Of a stretch of DNA of 64,000 nt, positions 9,236 through 18,075 are shown piece by piece (within the stretch, counting starts at the first letter, position 1; each line of letters begins with the position of its first letter). Source of the stretch: Zavarzinella formosa DSM 19928 (GTDB lineage: Bacteria > Planctomycetota > Planctomycetia > Gemmatales > Gemmataceae); assembly GCF_000255705.1 (NCBI RefSeq), contig NZ_JH636446.1, forward strand, positions 144,544-208,543, in the 5' to 3' direction. The position numbers and the translations under genes were made by a program. Under the pieces are notes generated by a model. That model was not told where the DNA came from. It saw only the letters and a list, made by a program, of their open reading frames with translations, and ran no database searches.

Positions 9236-9512
9236 TCAATATTCCTCCGGCGACAGCACGCAAGTCGAAGATCTGTCGGCCTCGGTGATTGCCCAAAGCT
9301 TCTCACCTTTCACGCGATAACTCGACAAAACGCTTTCGCCATGCCACTGCACGCTCGTTGGCTTTCGCATCAGCCGCATCAACGTCGCCCCAATCTCGTG
9401 ACAGGTGGCGATGGACGAGTCTGGTGATCTCCTCTCGGGTCGCGACGCTCGACGCCCCCACGGTCGCGACGATGGTTCCGGACTGGAATTTGACGGGATT
9501 CCCCGCAGTCAT
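9236..9512 (-). pseudogene. Frameshifted small conserved hypothetical gene
   Basis: Frame 1 from ATG 9512 reads MTAGNPVKFQSGTIVATVGA, then EEITRLVHRHLSRDWGDVDA and AVAWRKRF. Shifting one base at the CGTTTTG run (near 9320) restores LSSYRVKGEKLWAITEADRS and the ending CVLSPEEY followed by TGA at 9236. The pattern (HxxGDWGDxDxxDxxANE...KxWxITEADRSxTxxLLPEEY) is that of a widespread roughly 90-aa protein of plasmids and chromosomes, often next to restriction or toxin-antitoxin genes. The span is 277 bp, one base more than 92 codons, which fits a single-base insertion. Confidence 0.7.
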
Positions 9513-9592
9513 TTCAGCCTCGGTCCATGTCTTGGGTGAATGCACGTCGCATTTCTGCGCGTATTCGGCAACGGTCTGGTTGTCTCCGTCAG

Positions 9593-10353
9593 CGGTTGTT
9601 CGTGGCGGACCGGGCGTTCGAGTTTCTGGAATACGCCCGCCAGTTCGCCGAGGCTGGGGATTTTGTGGTCTGGCTGAACCGCTCGGCGGTGTTCGAGCGG
9701 GATCCGGCCGTGGAATCCCGGCGGGGGGCTGATGCCGCCGGCCGTGGGAGGAGGAGACGGGCTGGAATTGCCGGGGTCCGCAACGAAGCGAGCGCCTCCG
9801 GGTCCGCCGGATCTCCCTGCCGCTCGACAAGGCCGATGAATTGATTGTGATCACCAACCTGACGGACGCCGACGCCTTCCCGGCGGCCGAACTCCTGGAG
9901 GTTTACCGGCGGCGATGGGGCATTGAGGGGGTGTTTCAGGAAATCACTGAGGTCTTTGATTTGAAGCGGCTGATCGGCTCGACCCCGGAGGCGACGCTGT
10001 TGCAGATGTCCCTGCGCCTAGTGGTTTACAACCTGATTCGCACGGTGTGCCAGTGCGAGGCCGTCGCCAACGACCGGCCACCCGAGACGCTCTCCAGAGA
10101 GATGCTGTTCCGGGACGTGCGATCCGAACTGACCGCTTCCGTGGGGTTGCTCACCTCCGTCGATCCGGGGCAATTGCTTGTGCCCCTCGGACCGGAAGCG
10201 CTTCAAGCATGGCTGCCTCAACGACTCCGGGGAACTTGGCGGCCCAAATGGACCAATTCCGTCCGTCCGCGGCTCTCGAAGCCCAAACTCAAGAAACTCC
10301 GACAAAGAAAACCACACGATTCCGTTTTCCGGGTCTTGCGAAGACCTGCTTGA
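9593..10353 (+). pseudogene. IS4-family DDE transposase remnant
   Basis: The 3' part (9841-10353) encodes DELIVITNLTDADAFPAA, then LLEVYRRRWGIEGVFQEI, the Y-(2)-R-(3)-E-(6)-K type motif that carries the catalytic Glu of IS4-like transposases, and a normal-looking C-terminus ending RKPHDSVFRVLRR. Upstream, LFVADRAFEFLEYARQFAEA (from about 9593) is the expected preceding segment but in another frame; a further frame change occurs in the GC-rich stretch 9710-9790. The N-terminal half and first catalytic Asp region are missing. No terminal inverted repeats or target duplication could be identified. The element is inactive. Confidence 0.8.
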
Positions 10354-10400
10354 AGGATCTTCACACGACTGGCGTTTGAATGGCCGCGGTGGCAAGCGGG

Positions 10401-11480
10401 TCATGTCAGGGTGATTTCGTGCTGGCTTAATCGTTCAAAGCCGGTGGCGGTGATGCGGTAGTTGTGTTCGATGCGGATGCCGCCGAGGTTGTCCACGTAA
10501 ACGCCGGGTTCGAGGGTCACCACGTCGTTCTCACGCAGAGTCTCGCTTGATTGTTTGACGAAATAGGGGGCTTCCGGGTGGCCGATACCCAAGCCGTGAC
10601 CGGCGTGATGGGGGAACTGGTCGGCCAGATTGTCTTTGGCGAACGATCCGCGCACCGCATCGTAGACCGCCTGGCATTGTTGACCGGATCGCAACATGGC
10701 TTCCCCGGCGGCCATTGCACGCACACACGCTTCGTAGAGGCGGGTTTGTTCGGCGGTCGGGGATTTTCCGACGACGAGGGTGTTCGTGAAGTCGCTTCGA
10801 TAGCCTTGGATCACCACGGAGAAGTCGAGAATCAGCATGTCCCCGTTCTTCAACACCTGTCTGGTGGCCATGCCTCCCCGGCGAGACGATCCCGGCGAGA
10901 CGGCGAAATCGCCGTAGAGAATCAGGGGCCGACCAATTGTCCGGGAGCATTCGGCGAAGATGCCGTTGTAGACATCCAGTTCGGTCATTCCGGCGGTCAC
11001 GTTGGCGCGTCCCCAGTCCTGGCCGGCTTTGCCGACGCGCATGCACTCCTTCAACTGGTCGATTTCATCCGCGTGTTTTTCACGCCGCAAGTCATGCATT
11101 GCCTCGTAAATCTTGGCGGCCAGCGGGTCGCCGAGGGAGTCATGCACCCGGCCGCCGTGGTTTTGAACCACCGGAAGCAGCACGGCCCGGCGGTCGCCAT
11201 GACCGGCCGAAAGGCCGTCGTACCACGGGAGGATTACCCGCTCATCCACACGGGCTTGTTGAATGGTTTCGGGAAGGCGCTTATCGTGATACACGGTGGC
11301 ATGGCCATCGGGCCGGATCACCAGCACGGCCCCGTAGTCGGCGCCAAGGCTAAACGGATCGACGTAAAAGTTGGCGAAATATCTCAGGTGAATTGGATCG
11401 GCCAACACCAAATCGGTCGAAAGATTCAGCCGGGAGATCAGGGCAAGGCGGCGGGATCGGCAGCCGTCGGCGGTGAGCAT
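10401..11480 (-). CDS. M24 family metallopeptidase (Xaa-Pro aminopeptidase-like)
   Basis: 359 aa. The N-terminal third is the creatinase-N fold; the C-terminal pita-bread domain carries the metal ligands: Asp in LILDFSV, Asp in RSDFTNT, His in HHAGHGLGIGHPE, Glu in TLEPGVY and Glu in GIRIEHNY. All five positions of the dinuclear metal site are present. Such enzymes remove an N-terminal residue before proline or act as related dipeptidases; no signal peptide is visible, so it is cytoplasmic. The ATG at 11480 is preceded by AGGGG. It is divergent from the UbiE-type gene at 11586. Confidence 0.88.
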   Translation of the reverse strand: MLTADGCRSRRLALISRLNLSTDLVLADPIHLRYFANFYVDPFSLGADYGAVLVIRPDGHATVYHDKRLPETIQQARVDERVILPWYDGLSAGHGDRRAVLLPVVQNHGGRVHDSLGDPLAAKIYEAMHDLRREKHADEIDQLKECMRVGKAGQDWGRANVTAGMTELDVYNGIFAECSRTIGRPLILYGDFAVSPGSSRRGGMATRQVLKNGDMLILDFSVVIQGYRSDFTNTLVVGKSPTAEQTRLYEACVRAMAAGEAMLRSGQQCQAVYDAVRGSFAKDNLADQFPHHAGHGLGIGHPEAPYFVKQSSETLRENDVVTLEPGVYVDNLGGIRIEHNYRITATGFERLSQHEITLT

Positions 11481-11585
11481 GAGTGCGGCCCCTGTCGTGG
11501 AATCAGGAAAAAGTTCGCCCCCTCGTTGTCGGGAGGGCGGGTTTCACGGTAAAGATGAGTGTATGGCCCGCCCCGCGAGTGAACG

Positions 11586-12305
11586 ATGAATGACCTGCTG
11601 GACCGTCGTGAGGCGCGGATACGCCGGATGTTTGACGGCATCGCCCCCAAATACGATCTGCTGAATCACCTGCTCAGCCTGAACATCGACAAGGTTTGGC
11701 GCAAACGGGTCGTGAAGACGGTCCCCGCCACCAACGGGCCGGTGCTGGACATGTGCACGGGCACCGGCGATCTGGCTTTGGAATATTTTCGGGCGACCGG
11801 CGGGAAGGTCCCCATTATCGGGGCCGATTTCGCCGGGCAAATGTTGGAACTGGCCGTCAAAAAGACCGTGAAGAAGCAGGCGGACAGGGTGGTTCATTAT
11901 GTGCAGGCGGACGCCCAGCATCTGCCATTTCCGGATGATCTGTTCGAGGTGGTCACGGTCGCTTTTGGATTGCGGAACGTCACGGACCCGTTGCGAGGGC
12001 TCGCGGAAATGACGCGAGTTTGCCGGCCGGGCGGGAAGGTGGCGGTTCTGGAATTTTCCAGGCCCCGGCATTGGTTCTTGGGGCGAATGTATCGCGGGTA
12101 TTTCCGGTATTTGCTTCCGCGAGTCGGCCAGATGTTTTCCAAGAGCGATGAAAACGCCTACACCTACCTGCCGGAAAGCGTCATGAAATTTCCGGATGGC
12201 GAAGAACTGGCCGACCATATGCGGAAAACGGGACTGATCGAGGTGACATACACACCGTTCACCTTCGGAGTCGCCACTCTTTATGTTGGTCAGAAGAAGT
12301 CATGA
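11586..12305 (+). CDS. ubiE: UbiE/MenG-type C-methyltransferase
   Basis: 239 aa, full length for the UbiE/COQ5 family. It starts MNDLLDRREARIRRMFDGIA and contains the family signature YDLLNHLLSLNIDKVWRKR. The SAM site is LDMCTGTGDLALEYF, followed by GADFAGQMLELA and the conserved AFGLRNVTD. It should methylate demethylmenaquinone (and/or a ubiquinone precursor) at the quinone ring in the last steps of isoprenoid quinone synthesis. The window gives no independent proof of which quinone is made; menaquinone is the usual one in planctomycetes. A polyprenyl synthetase fusion and a chorismate-lyase-like gene lie 20 kb away. Confidence 0.9.
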   Translation: MNDLLDRREARIRRMFDGIAPKYDLLNHLLSLNIDKVWRKRVVKTVPATNGPVLDMCTGTGDLALEYFRATGGKVPIIGADFAGQMLELAVKKTVKKQADRVVHYVQADAQHLPFPDDLFEVVTVAFGLRNVTDPLRGLAEMTRVCRPGGKVAVLEFSRPRHWFLGRMYRGYFRYLLPRVGQMFSKSDENAYTYLPESVMKFPDGEELADHMRKTGLIEVTYTPFTFGVATLYVGQKKS

Positions 12306-12424
12306 CGATCAAATAGCTTTCGCGGCAAGCCGACAACTCGATCTCAAACATCAGTCTTGCGATCATCCCGTTCTCGCATAAACTGCGGCCAAGATCACTT
12401 CCGTCACTTTTCCGAGAGATGTTC

Positions 12425-13201
12425 ATGGAACGACGCACCTTTGTCCAAGCCTCGGTGGCCACCCTTTGCGCGACGGCCGCCGGATTCGCCGCCGAACCGA
12501 AGCCGGAGACTCCCGAATTGTTTGAGTTGCGGACGTACACCCTGAAGCCGGGCAAACAACCACTGCTCGATGACTATCTCGCCAAGGCTTATTTGCCGGC
12601 GTTGAAGAAACTGGGCATCGGGCCGGTGGGCGTGTTTGTCGAACCGCCCGAAAAGGAGTTGCTTCGGGTTTATGTCCTCGTTGTTCACAAAACCGCTGAA
12701 TCTGTTGCCACGTTGCCCGCGAAACTGACGGCCGACGAAGAGTATCAGAAGGCGGCAAGCGCGTATCTTGCCGCGAAAGCCGACGACCCGGTTTATCAGC
12801 GGATCGAAAGTTCGTTGCTGACCGCCATTTCCGGCATGCCCAAATTGGAAAAGCCGGATGCCACCAAGCCGCGATTGCTCAATTTGCGGATCTACGAGAG
12901 CCACAATGAACGGGGAGCGGCCAAGAAGGTCGAAATGTTCGAGAAAGGCGAATTGGCCATCTTCAAAAAGGTCGGGCTGACGCCGGTGTTTTTCGCTTCC
13001 TCACTGGTCGGGGCGGCCATGCCGAACCTGACCTACCTGCTTGTTTTCCCCGACGAAGCCGGAAGAAAGTCGGCCTGGGACACGTTTCGGGTGGCCCCGG
13101 AATGGCTCAAGTTAAAAGCCATCCCGGAATACGCGGACAAGGAGATCGTCTCGAAGATCACCAACAAGATTTTGACGCCGGCGGCCTATTCGGAAATCTG
13201 A
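12425..13201 (+). CDS. Exported NIPSNAP family protein
   Basis: 258 aa from the second ATG (12425), chosen because GAGAG lies 6 nt upstream of it and abuts the first ATG (12419). The N-terminus MERRTFVQASVATLCATAAG has a twin-arginine-like RRTF followed by a hydrophobic stretch, so export is likely by Tat. Two NIPSNAP repeats follow: FELRTYTLKPGKQPLLDDY (about residues 35-130) and LNLRIYESHNERGAAKKVEM (about 150-250). NIPSNAP domains are ferredoxin-like; in planctomycetes such exported proteins are common and their substrate is unknown. Confidence 0.85.
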   Translation: MERRTFVQASVATLCATAAGFAAEPKPETPELFELRTYTLKPGKQPLLDDYLAKAYLPALKKLGIGPVGVFVEPPEKELLRVYVLVVHKTAESVATLPAKLTADEEYQKAASAYLAAKADDPVYQRIESSLLTAISGMPKLEKPDATKPRLLNLRIYESHNERGAAKKVEMFEKGELAIFKKVGLTPVFFASSLVGAAMPNLTYLLVFPDEAGRKSAWDTFRVAPEWLKLKAIPEYADKEIVSKITNKILTPAAYSEI

Positions 13202-13209
13202 GGAATTCG

Positions 13210-14622
13210 TCAGAACAATTCCTTGATGCCTTCGGTGTTCTCAATGGCGTTCTTCAACTCGCGGTTGATGTCGGAACGGAGCCGCAACTGGCCGACATCG
13301 AAGAGATATTGCATGACCGTGGCAAACAGATGGGCCGGTTTGTAAACGTCCGTCGCGGGGCGGGCGCCCAACCCGTCCGACCGGCCGATGACCTGGCCCA
13401 TTTTCAAACCGCCACCGGCGATGACCAGCGGAGTCAGGTCGCCGTGGTGTTCGCGGCCGCCGTTCTTGTTTATTCGGGGTGACCGACCCATCTCTCCCGT
13501 GACCACCAAAAGAATGCGATCAGACAGGCCGCGTTGCTTGATGTCTTCCAGGAAGGCCGCAATGGCGTGATCCGCCTGCGGGGCCAGCCACTTCAACCCT
13601 TCCATGTTCTTCGGGCTGTTTTCGTTGGCGTGCATGTCCCAGCCGCAATCGGAAACGGTGACGAATCCGCAACCCGCCTCGCAGAGTCGCCGGGCCAGCA
13701 GCATTTGCTTGCCGAGTTGGTTCGATGCCCGCTTCATGTCGTACCAACGGGTCGCGTCCTCCAGCTTGAACAGGCCGCTGGTGTCGTAACGGGCAAGTGT
13801 CTTCGGGTCTTACTTGCCCAGATCGAAGGCGTCTTTGATGCCGCGAGTGATGATGTCGAAGGCTTGCTGTTGGAATTTGTCCGAACGAGCCAGCGAACCT
13901 GTCCGATCCATTTTTCGACGCAAATGGTCGAAGCTGGAGAGCAATTCCCGGCGATCATCGAAACGGTCGCGGGGCAACGTCATCGTCATGGATTTTTTGA
14001 GTTGCGATCCCCCGGCGGGACTGAATGCCTCGTATTGCGGCCCGAGCGCGCCGGCTTGGGTAAGCGTCGGCAGGGCTCCGGTCTCGAAATTGCTGCCAAG
14101 TTTCAAGCCATCTTGAACAGCCTCCGGAAGAACGAGCATATTGCTGGGCAGACCGGTCAGCGGGTGGGTGGCGCCGGCCAGATGGCCGTACACGGCGCTC
14201 ATGGACGCCTTCGCCAGATTGCCCCCGGTGGTGACCGATTCATAGGTATGTCCACCGTTGCCCGAGGCAAAGGACCGGACAATCGCCAGTTGGCTGGCGG
14301 CGGCGGCCATTTTCGGAAAGTAAGAGGTCAACGAGACGCCGGGCAGCGCTGTTTGAATGCAGTTGGCTTGGGTTCGATACTCTTTGGGCGCTTCCGGCTT
14401 CGGGTCCCACGTTTCATGTTGTGTCGGCCCGCCTTGAAGGAAAAGCAACACCACCGCCTTGTCGCCGACCGTCGGACTCGTCCCGGCCAGGGCACGCGTT
14501 TCCAGTAATCCGGGCAGCGACAGTCCCGACAGCCCGAGACCCAAACCACCGATTCGCATGAATTCACGCCGACTGACGGCTTGGCCGTTCCGGGAGAATG
14601 CCTTGTCAAGAATCGTGAGCAT
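13210..14622 (-). pseudogene. DUF1501 protein gene with an in-frame TAA
   Basis: Translation from ATG 14622 gives MLTILDKAFSRNGQAVSRREF, a Tat-type RRxF signal, then LFLQGGPTQHETWDPKPEAP and the rest of the DUF1501 fold down to DAFDLGK. A TAA at 13810-13812 follows, after which the same frame continues DPKTLARYDTSGLFKLEDAT, RLCEAGCGFVTVSDCGWDMH and GEMGRSPRINKNGGREHHGD to the natural stop at 13210. The total of 470 codons matches DUF1501 length, and homologs usually have an acidic residue at the stop position (DLxxEDP), so GAA to TAA is the simplest change. The gene is otherwise undamaged. No PSCyt1/DUF1549 partner is adjacent. Confidence 0.85.
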
Positions 14623-15363
14623 GGGAGAAGCTCTTCAATAATAGTCGGTGAAAAAGACAGTCAACGGATTCAAATCGCCGGGAAGAAACTGTCAAAAGCA
14701 GGTTGCAGGAAGGCGACAAAATCAGTTGGACAGAACCCTCGCCAAGTTTGTCACCGGGTTTGGATTTTTTGGAAATACGCAAGCGGGTGTCGAGGCAAGG
14801 AGGCAAGCGGACATCAACAATCAAACAATTGCGCATTTAACCATGAGGCACGTTCCAGGGCAACGAAATAATGTCCCGGATTGACAAATAAACGCCAAAC
14901 GGCCGGAAGATTCATTGCTGCTTGGTTGAAAGAGGCTCCACACGCTACTCGTGAGGACGGAATTTTCTTCTGCGTTCAAAAGACTCAAACAAACTGGCAT
15001 CTTCTCGTAAGCGATGAGGCTACAGGACTTGGTGTTTCCCGATTTTTAAACCGGTCAAAATGCACCCCAAAAGTGCCCTGAACAGTTGAAAAACACCCCT
15101 CCGGCGACCATTTTTGGACAGTTGGACACCCACCCGGCTGGTCAAAAACAGTGGGCCAACTGAACAGTATTTTTCAAAAGTCCCGGCAAATCGACATGTC
15201 GCCTGATGATTTTGGAGTAATCCTGAGCCTTTTGGCGCCGTCTTCAATGGCCCAGAATAGCCGCTCCATGTGATTACCGGATGGTTGAAAGGAGCCATGT
15301 GGCCCAAAATGGTGATTTGGCCTGGCGTGGTAAACGGCTGGCCAAGTCAGAATTCGTGTCTTT
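14623..15363. other. 740-bp stretch without a convincing gene
   Basis: Only short frames with poor composition occur. The direct repeat CTGAACAGT is present twice (around 15078 and 15161), with T-rich flanks. No tRNA-like fold, transposase motif or conserved protein was recognised. Confidence 0.5.
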
Positions 15364-15409
15364 GAAATTCACGAGGGGGCATTTGAAACACAAAGCCCCC
15401 GTGAATTTC
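15364..15409 (-). terminator. Hairpin after the 183-aa membrane protein gene
   Basis: GAAATTCAC (15364-15372) pairs with GTGAATTTC (15401-15409) and GGGGGC (15375-15380) with GCCCCC (15395-15400), with a 2-nt bulge on the left. It begins 12 nt beyond the minus-strand stop at 15421. No long T-tract follows, so terminator function is inferred from position. Confidence 0.5.
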
Positions 15410-15420
15410 CGGGCGTTCCC

Positions 15421-15972
15421 TTACTCCTCTTCTTCTTCATCACGATCCACTTTTTTCCGCTTCTTGGTTTTCGGATTCTTCGCTCGCTGATCCTTTTTCC
15501 AAGCCTTGTACTGGGTACGGCCCATGAGAGCCATCACCCCGGCCACCAACAACCCGAGACTGCACACGGCCATCACGAGGCCGAGAATGATCGGGCCTGC
15601 CGCCCCACCTCCCATGGCCAATCCGGCCACAACTGACATCACGCCGATGCCGCTGTAAATCAAACTGAAAATGATCGAGCCGATGGAATTGCCAAGCGTG
15701 TCCTTCGCCTCGCCCGAGATGCTTTGTTTGCCCACATGGAAGAAAACTGCTCCGAACAGCACGGAGATGATCAGGGAACAGACTCCCCCAACCGGGTTGT
15801 TCTTGGGGTCGTCGGCCTTCGTGGCGGTCTCGATCGCGAAACTCACGAGAGCGCTCAGGAGGATCAGCGAGCCAAACACAATCCAAATATACCCGGCGGT
15901 TTTCACCAATTTGGGAAAGGTTGGCGAGACAATCGGCTCATCATCATAATCCGAAAGGTTATCGTCTGACAT
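15421..15972 (-). CDS. Small integral membrane protein, unknown function
   Basis: 183 aa from ATG 15972 (MSDDNLSDYDDEP), preferred over an upstream start because GGAG lies 5 nt before it. The acidic N-terminus is followed by four hydrophobic segments (GYIWIVFGSLILLSALVSF; LIISVLFGAVFFHVG; SIIFSLIYSGIGVMSVVAGL; IILGLVMAVCSLGLLVAGV). The C-terminus is cytosolic-looking, strongly basic (KNPKTKKRKKV) then ends in a run of glutamates. No family was recognised. Confidence 0.7.
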   Translation of the reverse strand: MSDDNLSDYDDEPIVSPTFPKLVKTAGYIWIVFGSLILLSALVSFAIETATKADDPKNNPVGGVCSLIISVLFGAVFFHVGKQSISGEAKDTLGNSIGSIIFSLIYSGIGVMSVVAGLAMGGGAAGPIILGLVMAVCSLGLLVAGVMALMGRTQYKAWKKDQRAKNPKTKKRKKVDRDEEEEE

Positions 15973-16103
15973 GCGAGCTCCAATAAGTGATGTGCCAGCG
16001 AGCATGATCGTCAGCCGGAACATACGTCCAACCGACCGATGACACGATCAATCAAATCCAATGAAAAAAAAGACGGCTGTCACAGGCATTGGTTCGAGTT
16101 CGT

Positions 16104-17195
16104 CTACTGGTTGCCCAGTTCCTCGCCGGGATTGGCCATTTCATCGTCCCACATGAACGCGAGAACGAGGTGGTTCTCCTGATTGGTAAACAGATATCGT
16201 ACTTGGGCGGTGATTCGCAAACGCGGAAATTGCCCGGACGCTTTGTTAACGAACTCAAGGTCGTCAAGAAAATAATACCGGCAGAGGGCCAGAAACATGA
16301 ACTCGTCAAAGTAATTTCGCGGCCAAGAATGATCCTCGTTGCATATGCCGCCCAACCATTGGGTCAACTGGATCACCGTCGGCTTCCCGGCCGGATATCC
16401 GGCGAGCAAGGTTTTCAGTTTATAGCGGCGGTAAATGATAACCATCATGATCACCACATACGCATCAAAGGCTGTCCGAAACAAGAAAAACACAGTCGCC
16501 GACATGGTGGTGTGTTTTACCTTCTCGCCGATTGAGATGTCGTAGAGTTCAAACAAGTCAAGAAAAACGCCGTGGCAAATGCTGTCCAGAGTCAGAAGAA
16601 CGGAGGTCTGGAGTTCCCCGTCAATCGCGAGACCTGCGTGGTCCGGCAGGTTATGAATCACAAAGATTTGCCCCGCCACCGTCATTCCGAACAGAGCGGC
16701 CATCGCTTGCATAAAATAGGTGTCAAGCACGCCCGACAGCCGACCCAAATCCAAGTGTGTTGCCACTCGCGTCTTTTCATTTCTTGCAAAATCAACCGCA
16801 TTATTCTCGAAAATGTTCTTGATCATCAACCCGAGCAGGCCCCCCATCACCAACGGAATCACATAATACGAATAGAGAATCCATTGGCCGACAACGATGG
16901 AAAACCAGCCCATCACCAAGCCACAGAGATCCAACAACGCATAAACAACCACCACCCCGAGGGCGATGCAAAGCGGCGTGCTGACAATGGTGTTCAGCCA
17001 CCATTTTTTCTGAAATTCGTGAATGTCGTCAAGCGTGGCTGTCAGCAGGGCAAAGAGAACTCGCTGCCGGGGGCGAAGGTCGGCCAACTCTTTTGCCGCG
17101 GCATGTTGGCGAATACTCTCGGTCAACGGGATTTCCAGAGCGTCAATTTCTTCGAGTCTATAGGCGACTGGATCGTCCAATTCGACTTCTCCCAA
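16104..17195 (-). CDS. Polytopic membrane protein, unknown; 5' end uncertain
   Basis: 363 aa if started at TTG 17195; no ribosome binding site precedes it and the same frame stays open upstream to a TAA near 17283. About six hydrophobic segments (for example STPLCIALGVVVVYALLDL, SYYVIPLVMGGLLGLMI, MSATVFFLFRTAFDAYVVIM) lie between an N-terminal amphipathic region and a soluble C-terminus of about 90 residues. No known family was recognised. The upstream end abuts an IS5-type transposase remnant ending at 17261, so the original promoter and first codons may have been lost. Confidence 0.6.
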   Translation of the reverse strand: MGEVELDDPVAYRLEEIDALEIPLTESIRQHAAAKELADLRPRQRVLFALLTATLDDIHEFQKKWWLNTIVSTPLCIALGVVVVYALLDLCGLVMGWFSIVVGQWILYSYYVIPLVMGGLLGLMIKNIFENNAVDFARNEKTRVATHLDLGRLSGVLDTYFMQAMAALFGMTVAGQIFVIHNLPDHAGLAIDGELQTSVLLTLDSICHGVFLDLFELYDISIGEKVKHTTMSATVFFLFRTAFDAYVVIMMVIIYRRYKLKTLLAGYPAGKPTVIQLTQWLGGICNEDHSWPRNYFDEFMFLALCRYYFLDDLEFVNKASGQFPRLRITAQVRYLFTNQENHLVLAFMWDDEMANPGEELGNQ

Positions 17196-17260
17196 TGGAT
17201 ATGGCCGTTCGCCGGATTGATGAGCCGTTTCCTGATCTTGCTGCCCCGTATTCTTAGTGA

Positions 17261-17610
17261 CTATTCGGAAAATGACGCCTTATTTTCCCGGTATTTAAAC
17301 AGCGAGGCAGGCTTCGGTTGCAATCGATTCAACAGTAGTTGAATTCCCCGAACCCGGACCATTGACTCGCTGGAATCGGCCCGCCGTTCGTAGTCCTTGC
17401 TCAATCGCCGCGCCCGCCCGAGCCAGGCGAACGTCCGTTCGACCACCCGCCGTTTCGGCAGAGCACGAACCCCGCCACCCCCTTGGGGCCGACTGATCAT
17501 TTTCAGCCGCCAGCTCTCCGGGTATTAGTCCGACATTGCCGCGTGCAGCGGGGGTGGCGCTTGCCGTCCGCCCACGCAATTTCCAACCGCGGACATCGGC
17601 TTGGCCTTGC
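17261..17610 (-). pseudogene. IS5-family transposase, C-terminal remnant
   Basis: The segment AWADGK (catalytic Asp of the second DDE position) is in one frame near 17570. After a frameshift, [40 protein letters not shown] and [20 protein letters not shown] run to TAG at 17261. [16 protein letters not shown] is the conserved block of IS5-type (IS427-like) transposases and carries the catalytic Glu. Only about a third of the protein remains and it is frameshifted, so it is inactive. It separates a membrane protein gene from a truncated LEQLESR gene. Confidence 0.8.
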
Positions 17611-17629
17611 ACGCAATGCCACTTTCCAG

Positions 17630-17839
17630 ATCGCGTCTGAGATCGATCGTTTGCAATTGTTGTTTTGAAGTGTTACTGCCAGTGTCGAATGCGAAGACCG
17701 TATTAACATTGGCAGTGTTCAGTATCGGCTTGGAAAAGGAAACTTTAATATCATCGCCATCAATGTCCTGATAAGTGATCGTCATGGCATTGGCAAAAGT
17801 CACGGGTATTTCGCGTGATTCCAATTGCTCAAGATGCAC
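17630..17839 (-). pseudogene. 5' fragment of an LEQLESR-type large secreted protein
   Basis: From GTG 17839 the frame reads VHLEQLESREIPVTFANAMT, then ITYQDIDGDDIKVSFSKPIL and TSKQQLQTIDLRRDL. The LE(Q/R)LE(D/S)R opening followed by a YTDxDGDxVxVxxSK..L segment is typical of very large Gemmataceae surface or repeat proteins. Homology stops around 17630, where transposase sequence begins, so about 70 codons of what was probably a long gene are left. Confidence 0.65.
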
Positions 17840-18075
17840 ATCCCGGATGAGCCATAAAACACCTTAAAATGAGGGGAGAAGCGTGAAATGCGAGAATGGA
17901 AATCATATTACAAAAACGACCAGAATGATGCAACTGATTTTCAACCGGTAAGTTGCGACAAGAGTTATTCGTCTGCTTTTGTTGTAAAGACGTTCTTCTT
18001 TTGCCGATCTCCACGATTTTCTTGTGATCCCTCCGGGCGTGTGTTATCGTCCAAACTTCCATCACGGGAGTCGGC

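Noticed and set aside
14623..15363. Possible small genes or RNA gene
   Set aside because: Frames have no ribosome binding site or conserved motif, and no cloverleaf or known RNA fold was found by eye.
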